Shown: in pieces, positions 42,494 to 52,146 of the stretch
How positions within the stretch are numbered: the first letter of the stretch is position 1
Layout: each line of letters begins with the position of its first letter
Assembly (NCBI GenBank): GCA_047638395.1
Contig: JBLIMV010000025.1
Location: 16,514-80,513, forward strand
Reading direction: 5' to 3'
Length of the DNA stretch: 64,000 bases
From: CAXBCP01 sp047638395
Lineage (GTDB): Bacteria; Pseudomonadota; Alphaproteobacteria; MPNO01; UBA830
Position numbers and translations under genes: made by a program
The notes under the pieces: model-generated
Told to the model about the DNA's origin: nothing
Seen by the model: the letters and a program-made list of their open reading frames with translations, nothing else
Database searches by the model: none

Positions 42494-43804
42494 TCAGCCG
42501 GCCAGGCGGAAGCCGCAGAATGCCCAGCGCTGATGGGGGTAGAAAAAGTTGCGGTAGCTGACGCGCGCGTGACCGGGCGGCGTGGCACAGCTGGCCCCCC
42601 GCAGCACCATCTGATTGACCATGAACTTGCCGTTATATTCACCGACTGCACCCGGCGCGGCCTCAAATCCGGGATACGGCGCGTAGGCGCTCATGGTCCA
42701 CTCCCAGACATCGCCCATCATCTGGGACGGCCTGTCCGGATCGGCATCCCCGGCGGGCATCGGGCGCAGGAACCCGCTCGCCAGCCGGTTGGTCTCGGTC
42801 TCGTCCACAGTGTCGCAGGCGAAGCGACGGGCCGCGATTTCCCATTCCGGTTCTGTCGGCAGGCGCTTGCCCGCCCAGGCGGCATAGGCCGCTGCTTCGT
42901 AAAAGCTGACATGGCCGACCGGGGCATCCGGATAGACGGGGCACATGCCGGCAAAGGTAAATTCGTCCCAGCCGCCATCGTCGTTTGGACGCCAGTAGAG
43001 CGGCGCGGTCCAATCTTCGTTGTTCACCGCCGCCCAGCCGTCCGAATGCCAGAATTCCGCCCGGCGGTATCCGCCATCTTCGATGAAGTCGAGATATTCG
43101 GCGTTCGTCACCGCGCGCGACGCGATGGAAAAATCGCGGATCAGCACTTCGTGTGTCGGCCCTTCGTTGTCGAACGCAAAGCCATCACCCCCGTGGCCGA
43201 TTTCATATCTGCCGCCGGGGACATCGAACCAGTTGAGCGGGTGCGTTTCGCGCACGCTGACGGGTTCTTTCTTGCGAAACGCGGGTGCCAGCGGGTTGCA
43301 CGACAGCACGTGCTTGATATCCATCAGGGCAAGTTCCTGATGCTGCTGTTCGTGATGCAGTCCGAGTTCTAGCAGTTTTGCCGCGGCGCCATATGATGCG
43401 TTGTCCGCCGTCTCGACGAACGTCTGCACCGCCCGGTCGACATGGGCGCGATAGGCCATGACGTCATCGTTCGACGGGCGGGTCAGCAGGCCGCGGTCCG
43501 GGCGGGCATGGCGCGGGCCCATGGCCTCGTAATAGGAATTGAACAGATAATTGAAGGCCGGATCGAATTCATCGTAACCCGCCGCATGCGGCTTCAGGAT
43601 AAAGGTCTCGAAAAACCAGGTGACGTGGGCCAGATGCCATTTGGTCGGACTGACATCGGGCATCGACTGAACCTGCTGGTCCTCCACCGACAGGCGCGCG
43701 ACGATCTCTTCGGTTTGGCTGCGAATGGCGGAAAACCGGCTGGCATAGTCATCCCGTCGAAGCGCGGGATTGACCAGTGGCGTATAAGACGGATCGGTCG
43801 GCAT
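42494..43804 (-). CDS. egtB: Ergothioneine biosynthesis sulfoxide synthase EgtB
   Basis: Product of 436 residues. EgtB is the iron enzyme that joins gamma-glutamylcysteine or cysteine to hercynine. The N-terminal DinB-like half has the iron ligands His60 (KWHLAHVTWFF) and His151/His155 (LHHEQQHQEL); the C-terminal formylglycine-generating-enzyme-like half ends in GASCATPPGHARVSYRNFFYPHQRWAFCGFRLA. The ATG at 43804 was chosen over a GTG two codons upstream. No egtD methyltransferase is adjacent, so it may be encoded elsewhere. Confidence 0.92.
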   Translation of the reverse strand: MPTDPSYTPLVNPALRRDDYASRFSAIRSQTEEIVARLSVEDQQVQSMPDVSPTKWHLAHVTWFFETFILKPHAAGYDEFDPAFNYLFNSYYEAMGPRHARPDRGLLTRPSNDDVMAYRAHVDRAVQTFVETADNASYGAAAKLLELGLHHEQQHQELALMDIKHVLSCNPLAPAFRKKEPVSVRETHPLNWFDVPGGRYEIGHGGDGFAFDNEGPTHEVLIRDFSIASRAVTNAEYLDFIEDGGYRRAEFWHSDGWAAVNNEDWTAPLYWRPNDDGGWDEFTFAGMCPVYPDAPVGHVSFYEAAAYAAWAGKRLPTEPEWEIAARRFACDTVDETETNRLASGFLRPMPAGDADPDRPSQMMGDVWEWTMSAYAPYPGFEAAPGAVGEYNGKFMVNQMVLRGASCATPPGHARVSYRNFFYPHQRWAFCGFRLAG

Positions 43805-44018
43805 GGTCACCCTGTTGCAAGTTTGAGCGAATACAGCTTCCGAATCCGCCTTCGGGCCGTCGTCATACCTTACCGTGACGCCCCAAAAACCTGGATACGA
43901 TCACCTTGATAGAGCTGACCCTAGCCCAGCGAAAAAATGGGAACAACCGCTATCGGCCCACGCTTGGAAATTATCAGCGTTTCAACCGTGACGCCCGGCG
44001 GCCGCAGCGATCCTGTCG

Positions 44019-44663
44019 CTATGCCGTCGTGTCGATCTGGTCCCCCGGGCCCGTATCCACCGGCGCGGCTTTGGCAATGCCGACCTTGGCGGGACGCAGC
44101 AGGCGGTCGTGGATGATGTAGCCGGTCTCGATGACCTGCATCACGGTGCCGTGCGGTGCATCGTTCGTCGGAATTTCGAACAATGCCTCGTGGAACTGGG
44201 GGTCGAATTTCTGGCCCATCGGCTCGATTTTCTCGATCTTATGGCGCTCAAGCGCCGACAGAAGACCTTTCTCGGTCAGCGCGATGCCTTCGATAAACCC
44301 GACGAGGGCCGCGCCATCCGGATCGCCATCTTCGGGGATCGATTCAATCGCACGCCGCAGGTTGTCGGCGACCGACAGCATGTCGCGGGCGAAATTGGCC
44401 GAGGCGTATTTCAATGCGTCTTCGCGGTCTTTCTGCGACCGGCGCCGCAGGTTTTCCATGTCCGCGAGGGTCCGCAGCAGTTTGTCTTTCAGCTCTGCGA
44501 TCTCCGCTTCGGCATCAGCGGCAGCATCGATTTCGATCTCGATGTCTTCCCCTGCCGCGTCCTCAGCTTCGTGTTCTTCCAGCTCTGCGGCCATATCCGC
44601 TGCGGCATCGGCCGCGGCTGCTAATTCTTCGGGGGTCTCGGTATTCTTTTCCTGATCGCTCAC
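44019..44663 (-). CDS. grpE: Nucleotide exchange factor GrpE
   Basis: Product of 214 residues from a GTG start. A long acidic Ala/Glu-rich N-terminus (1-60) precedes the coiled coil (ELKDKLLRTLADMENLRRR) and the C-terminal beta domain (GQKFDPQFHEALFEIP, then GTVMQVIETGYIIHDRLLRPAKVGIAK). It releases ADP from DnaK. Located next to hrcA, with which it shares the strand. Confidence 0.95.
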   Translation of the reverse strand: MSDQEKNTETPEELAAAADAAADMAAELEEHEAEDAAGEDIEIEIDAAADAEAEIAELKDKLLRTLADMENLRRRSQKDREDALKYASANFARDMLSVADNLRRAIESIPEDGDPDGAALVGFIEGIALTEKGLLSALERHKIEKIEPMGQKFDPQFHEALFEIPTNDAPHGTVMQVIETGYIIHDRLLRPAKVGIAKAAPVDTGPGDQIDTTA

Positions 44664-44728
44664 GTTTTATGCTTTCTCTTCATGTTGCTCTAAATGCCAA
44701 CAGCCCGCCAGCGGCGGGGCGGGCGAAA

Positions 44729-45805
44729 CTATCCAATAAGTCGGTCGATTACCTTTGCGGTGTAATCAACCATGGGAATGATGCGCGCGTAATTCAATCG
44801 GGCCGGGCCGATGACCCCGATAGCACCGACAATGGTCTGGCTTTCGCCTTTGAAGGGCGCGACCACCATCGAACAACCGGCCTGATCGAACAGGGTATTT
44901 TCCGCACCGATAAAAATCTGAACGCCATCGGCAATATCGGTGACATCCAGCAGCTTGACCAGCAGTTCCTCGGTCTCCAGCGCCTGAAACAGGCCCCGTA
45001 CGCGTTCGAGGTCCTGTACAGCCGAAACTTCGTCCAGCAGGCGGGACTGACCCTTGACGATCAGCGTGCCGCCCGAACCTTCGCTATTTCCCGCGGCGCC
45101 GGCACCCGACCAGGCTGCCAGGCCTGCATCGATCAGATTGGCGGTAATCTGGTCAATCTCTGCCCGACGGTGCTCGATCTCCTGTCCCACGGCGCGGCGG
45201 GCGCCATCGATCGTTTTGCCGGCGAGACGGGCGTTCAGATAATTGCCGGCCTGTACCAGCGCAGACGGCGGTGTACCGAGCGGCATGTCGATGATGCGGT
45301 TTTCGACGAACCCGTCATCGGTGACCAGAACCGCAAGCACGCTGCCGCCGCCGATATTGACGAATTCTATATGTTTCAGCGGTCGCGCGGTTTTCGGCGC
45401 AACCACCAGACCGGCGCATTGCGCCAGTCCTGACAGCAGCGACGTCGCCTCGCCGAGGGCTTCGTTCAGATTGGTGCCATGGGTCACACAGCGGGCTTCG
45501 ATATTTTCGCGGTCTTCCGAGCTCAGATCGCCGATCTCGAGCAGCCCGTCGACAAAGAGCCGAAGTCCCGCATCGGTTGGCAGGCGCCCGGCAGAGGTGT
45601 GCGGCGCATAAAGCAGACCCATATCCTCGAGGTCCGCCATCACGTTGCGGATCGTCGCCGGCGACAGCGGTACTTTCAGGCGACGCGAAAGCGTGCGCGA
45701 GCCAACGGGACCGCCCTCGGCCACATAGGCCTCGACGATCTCGCGAAAGACTTCGCGTGAGCGGTCGTTTAATTCGCTGATTATGGTGGAATTCGGATTG
45801 TTCAT
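44729..45805 (-). CDS. hrcA: Heat-inducible transcription repressor HrcA
   Basis: Product of 358 residues. N-terminal winged helix (about 10-85; VGSRTLSRRLKVPLSPATIRNVMADLEDMGLL and HTSAGRLPTDAGLRLFVD), a central domain and C-terminal GPARLNYARIIPMVDYTAKVI. HrcA represses chaperone operons through CIRCE elements. No CIRCE dyad (TTAGCACTC-N9-GAGTGCTAA) was found near hrcA, grpE or dnaK in the window, so its targets are probably groES-groEL elsewhere. Divergent from rph. Confidence 0.95.
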   Translation of the reverse strand: MNNPNSTIISELNDRSREVFREIVEAYVAEGGPVGSRTLSRRLKVPLSPATIRNVMADLEDMGLLYAPHTSAGRLPTDAGLRLFVDGLLEIGDLSSEDRENIEARCVTHGTNLNEALGEATSLLSGLAQCAGLVVAPKTARPLKHIEFVNIGGGSVLAVLVTDDGFVENRIIDMPLGTPPSALVQAGNYLNARLAGKTIDGARRAVGQEIEHRRAEIDQITANLIDAGLAAWSGAGAAGNSEGSGGTLIVKGQSRLLDEVSAVQDLERVRGLFQALETEELLVKLLDVTDIADGVQIFIGAENTLFDQAGCSMVVAPFKGESQTIVGAIGVIGPARLNYARIIPMVDYTAKVIDRLIG

Positions 45806-45987
45806 TCAATTCACCGAAACGCTTGGGGAATGTAGTGTTGGCCGGGTTTTTGTCAATCAGGCGATTTCCCCCGTGGTCTCCCGGCGGAGATCTCGGCCAT
45901 GATCTTCCGGCGGCGATGTCATAGATCGCTTTACGGCGCGCCCGGGCTTGGATAGCTTGCGCGCACTTTCCGAAACAGGAGAAAAAT

Positions 45988-46704
45988 ATGCGCCCGTCCG
46001 GCCGTTCCCCCGACCAGATGCGATCCGTCACGCTGGAAACCGGTTTTAGCTCTTACGCCGAAGGCTCATGCCTGGCGAAATTCGGCGATACGCACGTGCT
46101 GTGTAACGCGACCGTCGAAGAACGTGTGCCGCCGTGGATGCGCAATTCCGGTCGTGGCTGGGTAACTGCCGAATACGGCATGCTGCCGCGCTCGACGCAT
46201 GAGCGCACCGATCGTGAGGCCGCCCGCGGCAAGCAATCGGGCAGAACGCAGGAAATTCAGCGTCTGATCGGGCGTTCGTTGCGGGCCGTGGTCGACCTCG
46301 AAGCGCTTGGCGAACGCCAGGTCCGGCTCGATTGCGATGTTATCCAGGCCGATGGCGGCACCCGAACCGCGTCGATCACCGGCGCTTATGTCGCCCTCAA
46401 ACTGGCGATGGCCGGCCTGATACGTTCCGGCGCGCTGTCGGCAGACCCGGTTAAAGGATCGATCGCCGCCATATCCTGCGGTATTTACAAGGGAACCCCG
46501 GTGCTTGATCTCGATTATCCCGAAGATTCAAATGCCGAGGCGGATGCCAATTTCGTGCTGACCGGCACGGGGGGCATTGTTGAAATCCAGGGCACCGCAG
46601 AAGCCGATCCGTTTTCCGAAGAGGCCTTCCTGCAGCTGATGGAGCTTGCCAAGAAAGGCGTTGGCGAGCTGACGACGGCGCAGACCATGGCGCTTGCCGA
46701 CTGA
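45988..46704 (+). CDS. rph: Ribonuclease PH
   Basis: Product of 238 residues starting MRPSGRSPDQMR. RNase PH trims tRNA 3' ends phosphorolytically. Seen: the GEGSCLAKFG-like AEGSCLAKFGDTHVLC strand, GWVTAEYGMLPRSTHER (phosphate site), RQVRLDCDVIQADGGTRTASI and DLDYPEDSNAEADANFV. The stop overlaps closely with the rdgB start (one base between). Divergent from hrcA across 182 bases. Confidence 0.96.
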   Translation: MRPSGRSPDQMRSVTLETGFSSYAEGSCLAKFGDTHVLCNATVEERVPPWMRNSGRGWVTAEYGMLPRSTHERTDREAARGKQSGRTQEIQRLIGRSLRAVVDLEALGERQVRLDCDVIQADGGTRTASITGAYVALKLAMAGLIRSGALSADPVKGSIAAISCGIYKGTPVLDLDYPEDSNAEADANFVLTGTGGIVEIQGTAEADPFSEEAFLQLMELAKKGVGELTTAQTMALAD

Positions 46705-46705
46705 T

Positions 46706-47311
46706 ATGGCCCGCCAGTTTACCGAAAGGCGGCTGGTCATTGCCAGCCACAATCCCGGTAAGGTCCGGGAGATCGGGGAGCTGCTGAGCCCTTGGAACAT
46801 AGAGGTTGTTTCGGCATCGGAACTAAATCTGCCTGAGCCGGAGGAAACCGGCGACAGTTTTGTTTCGAATGCGAAACTAAAGGCGGATGCCGCGGCTTTG
46901 GGGGCAAAATTGCCAGCATTGGCAGATGATTCCGGTATGGCTGTCAACGGGCTTGATGGGGCGCCGGGAATCTACTCCGCCCGGTGGGGCGGTCCTGATA
47001 AAGACTTCAACATGGCCATGGCCCGGGTAAACGATGAGCTCGGCGATAATCCCGACCGCACGGCCAGCTTTGTCTGCGCGCTGGCGCTGACCTGGCCGGA
47101 CGGTCATTGCGAGATATTCGAGGGCGATGTGGGCGGCACGCTGGTCTGGCCACCCCGCGGTGACAAAGGCTTTGGCTATGATCCGATGTTTCTGGCCGAT
47201 GGCGATGCCGGTACGTATGGCGAGATAGATCCCGTGGCCAAGCATGCCAGCAGCCACCGGGCCGTCGCGTTTGCCAAGCTCATCGAGGCCTGCTTCCCGT
47301 CGGCACCCTGA
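46706..47311 (+). CDS. rdgB: dITP/XTP pyrophosphatase (RdgB/HAM1)
   Basis: Product of 201 residues. It hydrolyses deaminated purine nucleotides to keep them out of DNA and RNA. Seen: IASHNPGKVREI (N-terminal triphosphate motif), ADDSGMAV (active-site Asp), GAPGIYSARWGG, GDKGFGYDPMF and HRAVAF. It begins at ATG 46706, one base after the rph stop, in the rph-rdgB-hemW series typical of alphaproteobacteria. Confidence 0.95.
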   Translation: MARQFTERRLVIASHNPGKVREIGELLSPWNIEVVSASELNLPEPEETGDSFVSNAKLKADAAALGAKLPALADDSGMAVNGLDGAPGIYSARWGGPDKDFNMAMARVNDELGDNPDRTASFVCALALTWPDGHCEIFEGDVGGTLVWPPRGDKGFGYDPMFLADGDAGTYGEIDPVAKHASSHRAVAFAKLIEACFPSAP

Positions 47312-47314
47312 TCG

Positions 47315-48487
47315 ATGGAAAACGTCGGAAACCCAGTTCCCGGCGGGTTTGGCCTGTATATCCATTGGCCGTTCTGCGTTTCCAAATGTCCGTATTGCGA
47401 TTTCAATTCCCACGTCGCTGATACCGTCGATGACGCCGCCTGGCAGCGAAATCTGTTGGCTGAACTGGATCATTACGGAACCAAAACAAAAGGCCGTCGG
47501 CTTGATAGTGTGTTTTTTGGCGGCGGCACACCATCCCTGATGCCGCCGGCAATTGTCGCCGCCCTGCTAGGCAGGTTGTCGGATTACTGGTCCGTGCCAA
47601 GCGATCTCGAAGTCACCCTGGAAGCCAATCCATCTTCTATTGAAGCGCAGAAATTCGCCGATTTTCGCGCAGCGGGCGTGAACCGCGTATCTGTCGGCAT
47701 CCAGTCCTTCGACGATGCGGCCCTGAAGTTTCTCGGCCGGGCCCACAGCGCGGCAGAGGCATCAGCAGCCATTACGATAGCGGAACAATCGTTTGATCGT
47801 GTGTCTTTCGACCTGATCTACGCCTTGCCCGGCCAGAGCCGGGATGCATGGACATCGGAACTCGCCGATGCATTGTCGCGCGGGACCGGGCACCTTTCGT
47901 TGTATCAGCTCACCATTGAGAAGGGCACGCCGTTCTATTCGGATCATCGCCGGGGGATGTTTGCGTTGCCTGATGAGGATTTGGCGGCTGATCTATATGA
48001 ATTAACCGGTGAAATGACGTCAAAAGCGGGTTTCGATGCCTATGAAGTCTCAAATTATGCCCGTTCGGGGCAGGAAAGCCGCCACAACCTCGTGTATTGG
48101 CGCGGTGGAGACTATATCGGTGTCGGACCCGGTGCGCATGGCCGGTTGACCCTCGCCGGCAAACGCTTGCGCACCGAACAGGTGCCGGGACCGGCCGGTT
48201 GGCTGACGGCGGTCACGCAGGACGGTCATGCGACCAGGGTATATGAGCGTGTCGCGTCAACGGAGCAGGCAGAAGAACACTTGATGATGGGCTTGCGGCT
48301 GGCAGAGGGGATCGACCGGGTGCAGTTTGCGCAAAGCGTTGGCCGGTCCCTCGATGACTGCATCGACGGGGCGAAGATTGCCGCCCTCAGCGAGGCTGGT
48401 CTACTTGTGGCTGATCCGCGCGGTTTACGCGCAACAACCGCCGGTATTCAGCGTTTGAACGCGATAATTGCCGCCATAATCCTGTAA
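47315..48487 (+). CDS. hemW: HemW haem-delivery radical SAM protein
   Basis: Product of 390 residues. The radical SAM Cys cluster C-x3-C-x2-C is at 21, 25 and 28 (WPFCVSKCPYCDFNSH). GGGTPSLM, SVGIQSFDD and DLIYALPGQ are also present. HemW proteins are related to oxygen-independent coproporphyrinogen oxidase but lack that activity and chaperone haem; the short N-terminus and FNSH motif fit HemW rather than HemN. Three bases after rdgB, in the same operon. Confidence 0.92.
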   Translation: MENVGNPVPGGFGLYIHWPFCVSKCPYCDFNSHVADTVDDAAWQRNLLAELDHYGTKTKGRRLDSVFFGGGTPSLMPPAIVAALLGRLSDYWSVPSDLEVTLEANPSSIEAQKFADFRAAGVNRVSVGIQSFDDAALKFLGRAHSAAEASAAITIAEQSFDRVSFDLIYALPGQSRDAWTSELADALSRGTGHLSLYQLTIEKGTPFYSDHRRGMFALPDEDLAADLYELTGEMTSKAGFDAYEVSNYARSGQESRHNLVYWRGGDYIGVGPGAHGRLTLAGKRLRTEQVPGPAGWLTAVTQDGHATRVYERVASTEQAEEHLMMGLRLAEGIDRVQFAQSVGRSLDDCIDGAKIAALSEAGLLVADPRGLRATTAGIQRLNAIIAAIIL

Positions 48488-48513
48488 ATTGCCTAAGAAA
48501 CGGCTATTTCACC

Positions 48514-49959
48514 TCAGTTGGTGAGCATTTCGAAGCTCTTTTGCGCAGGATCGACAATTTTATTGCCCGTTGGGGTTATTTCGCGCACTTCAAGACTGCG
48601 TTCTGACAATCCACTCGGTAAAAAGCGAAAAAGTCCGCTGATGCCGGCAAAGCCGGTTTCCGACGTTAATGTTGCGCTGTCGTACCTGGCGCCGCCTTCC
48701 TGGGACCCGAGGATTGCCGCCAGCGCCACCAGGTCATAGGCATTTGCCGCAAGCGGGTGGGGTGCTGTCTCGTACATGGCCCGGAAATTGCGGGTAAAAT
48801 CGTTGTCGTCCGTCGCCGGGGGAGCGGCAAACCAACCGCCGACCAGTGCCGGTTCCCGCCCGGTGCCGTCTGACGCCCAGCTTGAGAGACCCAAAAGCCG
48901 CACACGTTTCGTATCGATATCGAAATTACCCAGCTGTGCCGCCATATTAACAAGTTCTCCCTCGCTCGTTGCGACAAGAAGGGCATCGAATGCGACCGGG
49001 CCGAGCGTATCGAGAATCTCCAGCCGGGCCAGGGCCCGCTTGGACACCTCGTCTTCGCGACCGGTCAATGCCTTTTTCTGCGCGAGAAGGGCCGCGCGGC
49101 GGACGTCATAGTCGCCTATTGTCCGGGCTGCCCGCACGATGTCGTCGGTCGATGGGCCAAATTCCTGTGATCGAACCAGCTCCACCCCCGATGCCGCCGC
49201 GGCGCGTTGAGCTGCCTGCAGCACCCGGACCCCAAATGAGCCTCTTGGTGCCAGAACGCCAAGCCGGCGGGCCCCGCGTCGTGCCGCATAGGCTATGACG
49301 CGCTCTATCTGGGTTTCCGGGAACAATCCCGACAGATAGACTCCAGGCTCCGCGACGTCACGGTTGTTGGAGAAGGCAAGCATGTTTAGCCCCGCGTTTT
49401 GAATGATCGGCGTCGCTCCCTGTACAGCGGCCGAAAATATCGGGCCGATGACAAGTTTCACGCCGTCTGCAACGGCGCGTTCAGCGGCACTGGCCGCTCC
49501 TTCGCCCGTGGCCCCTGTATCGTAGGGACGCAGTTCGAAATTACCGTCGGCGACGTCAAAAAGCGCAAGCTTTGCCGCGTCCAGGACTGCCTGCCCGAGA
49601 TCAGCCCGCGAACCGCTGAGCGGCAACAGCAATGCAACCCGTGTTCGGTTCGCCATGCCTGGTGGCGGTGTCAGTTGAATACCCGACATCGGCCCATCGC
49701 CGGTCATCCCCGGTTGGGTGGGAATGGCTGGACCGGTCGTCATCCGCGGCGGAGACGCGCCGGGCTCGCCCGGGAGCGGAGATTCGACGCGGGTCGGGGC
49801 ATTGGCCCCGGTCAGCGGCCCCGCATCAGGCGAGTTGCGTCCCCCGCCGGTTCCCGTATTCTCGCAACCCGCGAGTGCAATCACCGCAGCGACAGCAAGG
49901 GCAGCGCCGGTGGTCGGAATTTTGCCCGGAAGATCAGCAATGCCGGAAAATAGTCTCAT
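48514..49959 (-). CDS. LpoA-like penicillin-binding-protein activator lipoprotein
   Basis: Product of 481 residues. The lipobox LAGC with Cys32 follows a hydrophobic signal, then a Pro/Gly-rich linker to about 100, and a periplasmic-binding-protein type I domain (ALLLPLSGSRADLGQAVLDAAKLALF ... VIGPIFSAA ... GVLAPRGSFGVRV). This matches the YraM/LpoA C-terminal domain, which activates penicillin-binding proteins in gammaproteobacteria; whether it does so here is inferred. Divergent from rsmI with two bases between starts. Confidence 0.85.
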   Translation of the reverse strand: MRLFSGIADLPGKIPTTGAALAVAAVIALAGCENTGTGGGRNSPDAGPLTGANAPTRVESPLPGEPGASPPRMTTGPAIPTQPGMTGDGPMSGIQLTPPPGMANRTRVALLLPLSGSRADLGQAVLDAAKLALFDVADGNFELRPYDTGATGEGAASAAERAVADGVKLVIGPIFSAAVQGATPIIQNAGLNMLAFSNNRDVAEPGVYLSGLFPETQIERVIAYAARRGARRLGVLAPRGSFGVRVLQAAQRAAAASGVELVRSQEFGPSTDDIVRAARTIGDYDVRRAALLAQKKALTGREDEVSKRALARLEILDTLGPVAFDALLVATSEGELVNMAAQLGNFDIDTKRVRLLGLSSWASDGTGREPALVGGWFAAPPATDDNDFTRNFRAMYETAPHPLAANAYDLVALAAILGSQEGGARYDSATLTSETGFAGISGLFRFLPSGLSERSLEVREITPTGNKIVDPAQKSFEMLTN

Positions 49960-49961
49960 CG

Positions 49962-50900
49962 ATGGATCCGATTTCTAACGACATGAAAGACGGCGCGCAG
50001 CCTAGCGACGGTGCCCGGCCAAGTAAACGGACCGGCGCGACCCCAAGGTTGACGAAGGGTCTGTATATCGTGGCCACGCCCATTGGCAACCTCGGCGATC
50101 TGTCGCCGCGGGCCATGGACATTCTGCAGGCGGCAGACGTGATCGCCTGCGAAGACACCCGCGTGACCGGCAAGCTGCTTAAACGCTACGGTGTCAGCAC
50201 CCAGATGATTCCCTATCACGATCACAGTTCTCCCGCAGCGCGTGCTGGGATCATAGAGCGCCTCGAAAGTGGCAAAACCGTGGCGCTTGTCTCAGATGCG
50301 GGCACGCCCCTGATATCCGATCCCGGATATCGTCTTGTGCGCGACGCCGTGGATGCCGGTATTTTCGTCACGACAGCACCCGGCCCGTCTTCGCCGATGG
50401 CGGCGCTGGTCCTCTCCGGCCTGCCGACGGACAGGTTCCTGTTCGCCGGCTATCTGCCGCCGAAGGATAAGGCCCGCCGCGACACGCTGGCCGAATTCGC
50501 CGCGGTGCGAGCGACCCTCGTGTTTCTTGAATCGCCCAAGCGACTTGCGTCGTCCATCGCGACGATGGCCGACGTTCTGGGAGACCGTGCCGCGGCAGTC
50601 GCCCGCGAGATGACCAAGCTCCATGAGGAGGTCCGGCGCGGCAGTCTTGGTGAACTGGCGGAGATCTACGCAAACATCCCGGCGCCAAAGGGCGAGGCGG
50701 TTGTCGTGATTGGCCCGCCTGATGATGCGACGAACGCGCCGGTCGATCTCGATTCAATGCTCATCGAAGCGCTGTGTGGGATGAGTGTCAGGGATGCGGC
50801 GGCGACGGTCGCGGCGGCCACGGGCATCGCGCGGAAGGAAGTCTATACAAGGGCGCTGGCGCTTGGTCGCCCCAAAGCCGAAGGCTCCGATGACCCGTGA
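49962..50900 (+). CDS. rsmI: 16S rRNA (cytidine1402-2'-O)-methyltransferase
   Basis: Product of 312 residues (or 305 from the ATG at 49983). RsmI modifies C1402 of 16S rRNA using SAM. Seen: LYIVATPIGNLGDLSPRA, DVIACEDTR, YHDHS, LVSDAGTPLISDPGYRLV and APGPSSPMAALVLSGLPTDRF. The C-terminal segment GMSVRDAAATVAAATGIARKEVYTRAL is a helix-turn-helix-like extension seen in the family. It overlaps yraN by eleven bases. Confidence 0.95.
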   Translation: MDPISNDMKDGAQPSDGARPSKRTGATPRLTKGLYIVATPIGNLGDLSPRAMDILQAADVIACEDTRVTGKLLKRYGVSTQMIPYHDHSSPAARAGIIERLESGKTVALVSDAGTPLISDPGYRLVRDAVDAGIFVTTAPGPSSPMAALVLSGLPTDRFLFAGYLPPKDKARRDTLAEFAAVRATLVFLESPKRLASSIATMADVLGDRAAAVAREMTKLHEEVRRGSLGELAEIYANIPAPKGEAVVVIGPPDDATNAPVDLDSMLIEALCGMSVRDAAATVAAATGIARKEVYTRALALGRPKAEGSDDP

Positions 50901-51282
50901 GGGGCGGGGAGATGAGCGCGCTGCACGCCGGGCGCGTGAACATCTGGGCCGCCGCGCGGAGACCCGGGCCGCGATTGCGCTTCGGCTAAAAGGCTACCGT
51001 CTCCTCGATCGCCGGATCAGAACACCGGCAGGCGAAATCGATCTTGTTATGCGCAAGGGTGCTGTCGTCGTCTTTGTCGAAGTTAAAGCCCGCCAGTCAC
51101 GTGCACAGGCCGCCGAAGCCATCTCGCTAACCCAGCGTCGCCGCATCGTTCGGGCCGCGGCCCACTATATTGCCGCCAATCCCCGCCTTGGCGCGTTAAC
51201 GCAGCGGTTCGATGCGGTCCTCGTCGAGCCGCGCAAATGGCCGCACCATGTAATCAACGCTTGGAGCGAATCAGGTGATTAG
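50890..51282 (+). CDS. yraN: YraN / UPF0102 nuclease-fold protein
   Basis: Product of 130 residues of UPF0102. The restriction-endonuclease-like core is visible: GYRLLDRRIRTPAGEIDLVMRKGAVVVFVEVKAR, with Asp in GEIDLV and E-V-K. The family sits beside rsmI and the lpoA/BON genes across proteobacteria and its function is still undefined. Translation is coupled to rsmI by an eleven-base overlap. Confidence 0.93.
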   Translation: MTREGRGDERAARRAREHLGRRAETRAAIALRLKGYRLLDRRIRTPAGEIDLVMRKGAVVVFVEVKARQSRAQAAEAISLTQRRRIVRAAAHYIAANPRLGALTQRFDAVLVEPRKWPHHVINAWSESGD

Positions 51283-51443
51283 GCAGACTTGTCGGTGGGT
51301 AAAATGCGATCCTGCGCGTGAGGTTACGGGGTGGCGTATGACAGAGCGGGAAAGAGTACCTGTTTTCCAGTTTGCCGCCCTCGTATTGCCGCAATTTGCG
51401 CTGAAAATCCCCGGCACCATCCCTTTTTCGGAGAACGACACAA

Positions 51444-52118
51444 ATGACCCGAAATCCGATCACCTCTTCTAACCGTGATAATCGTCTGCCCGTCTGCCGA
51501 CCGCCCATCATCCTCCGACCCACCCTCCGTTCGACGGCCGCTGCGTTATCGGTGGCTGTTCTGCTTGGCGCATCGCTTCAGGGATGTGTTGGCGCTGTCA
51601 TTGGCGCCGGCGCCACGGCGGGGACCGCCGCCATGGAAGAGCGCGGTCTTTCCGGCGCGGCCGATGACACGGCGTTGCGCCTGCGCATCAATGCCCTGCT
51701 CTCCGATAAGGATGAACGCCTGTGGCGAAAGGTTGGGATGCAGGTCTATATGGGGCGCGTCCTGTTGACCGGCACCGTCGAGACGGAAGCGATGCGGGCA
51801 GAAGCGGTAAGGCTTGCCTGGGCGGCCAAGGGCGTCAAAGAGGTGATCAACGAATTGCAGCTTGCAGAGACAGGCGGTGCGGGCGGATTTGCGCGCGACA
51901 CCTGGATTTCGACCCAGCTCAAATCTGCGCTCTTGTTCGACAAGCAGGTATCGTCGATCAACTATTCCATCGAGACCGTGCGCGGCACCGTGTATCTGAT
52001 CGGGCTTGCCCAGGACCGGGTGGAACTCGACCGTGTGATGAATCACGCGCGCGGGCTGTCCTATGTGAAAAAGGTGGTAAACTACGTGCAGATCAAGCGA
52101 CCGCCTTCAAACCCGTAA
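51444..52118 (+). CDS. BON-domain outer membrane lipoprotein (DolP/YraP-like)
   Basis: Product of 224 residues. A long N-terminus leads to a lipobox LQGC at Cys48 followed by GAVIGAGATAG; two BON domains follow (about 75-140 and 150-215; VYMGRVLLTGTVETEAMRAEAVRLAWAAKGVKEVINEL and VRGTVYLIGLAQDRVELDRVMNHARGL). Order rsmI, yraN, BON protein matches the dolP locus of Escherichia coli apart from diaA, which is missing. DolP maintains envelope integrity in that organism; the same role here is inferred. Confidence 0.9.
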   Translation: MTRNPITSSNRDNRLPVCRPPIILRPTLRSTAAALSVAVLLGASLQGCVGAVIGAGATAGTAAMEERGLSGAADDTALRLRINALLSDKDERLWRKVGMQVYMGRVLLTGTVETEAMRAEAVRLAWAAKGVKEVINELQLAETGGAGGFARDTWISTQLKSALLFDKQVSSINYSIETVRGTVYLIGLAQDRVELDRVMNHARGLSYVKKVVNYVQIKRPPSNP

Positions 52119-52146
52119 CGCCCTTTGGGATCGTGATACCGGCTTC

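Noticed and set aside
45806..45987. CIRCE operator near hrcA
   Set aside because: Neither the TTAGCACTC half nor its complement was found here or upstream of dnaK or grpE.
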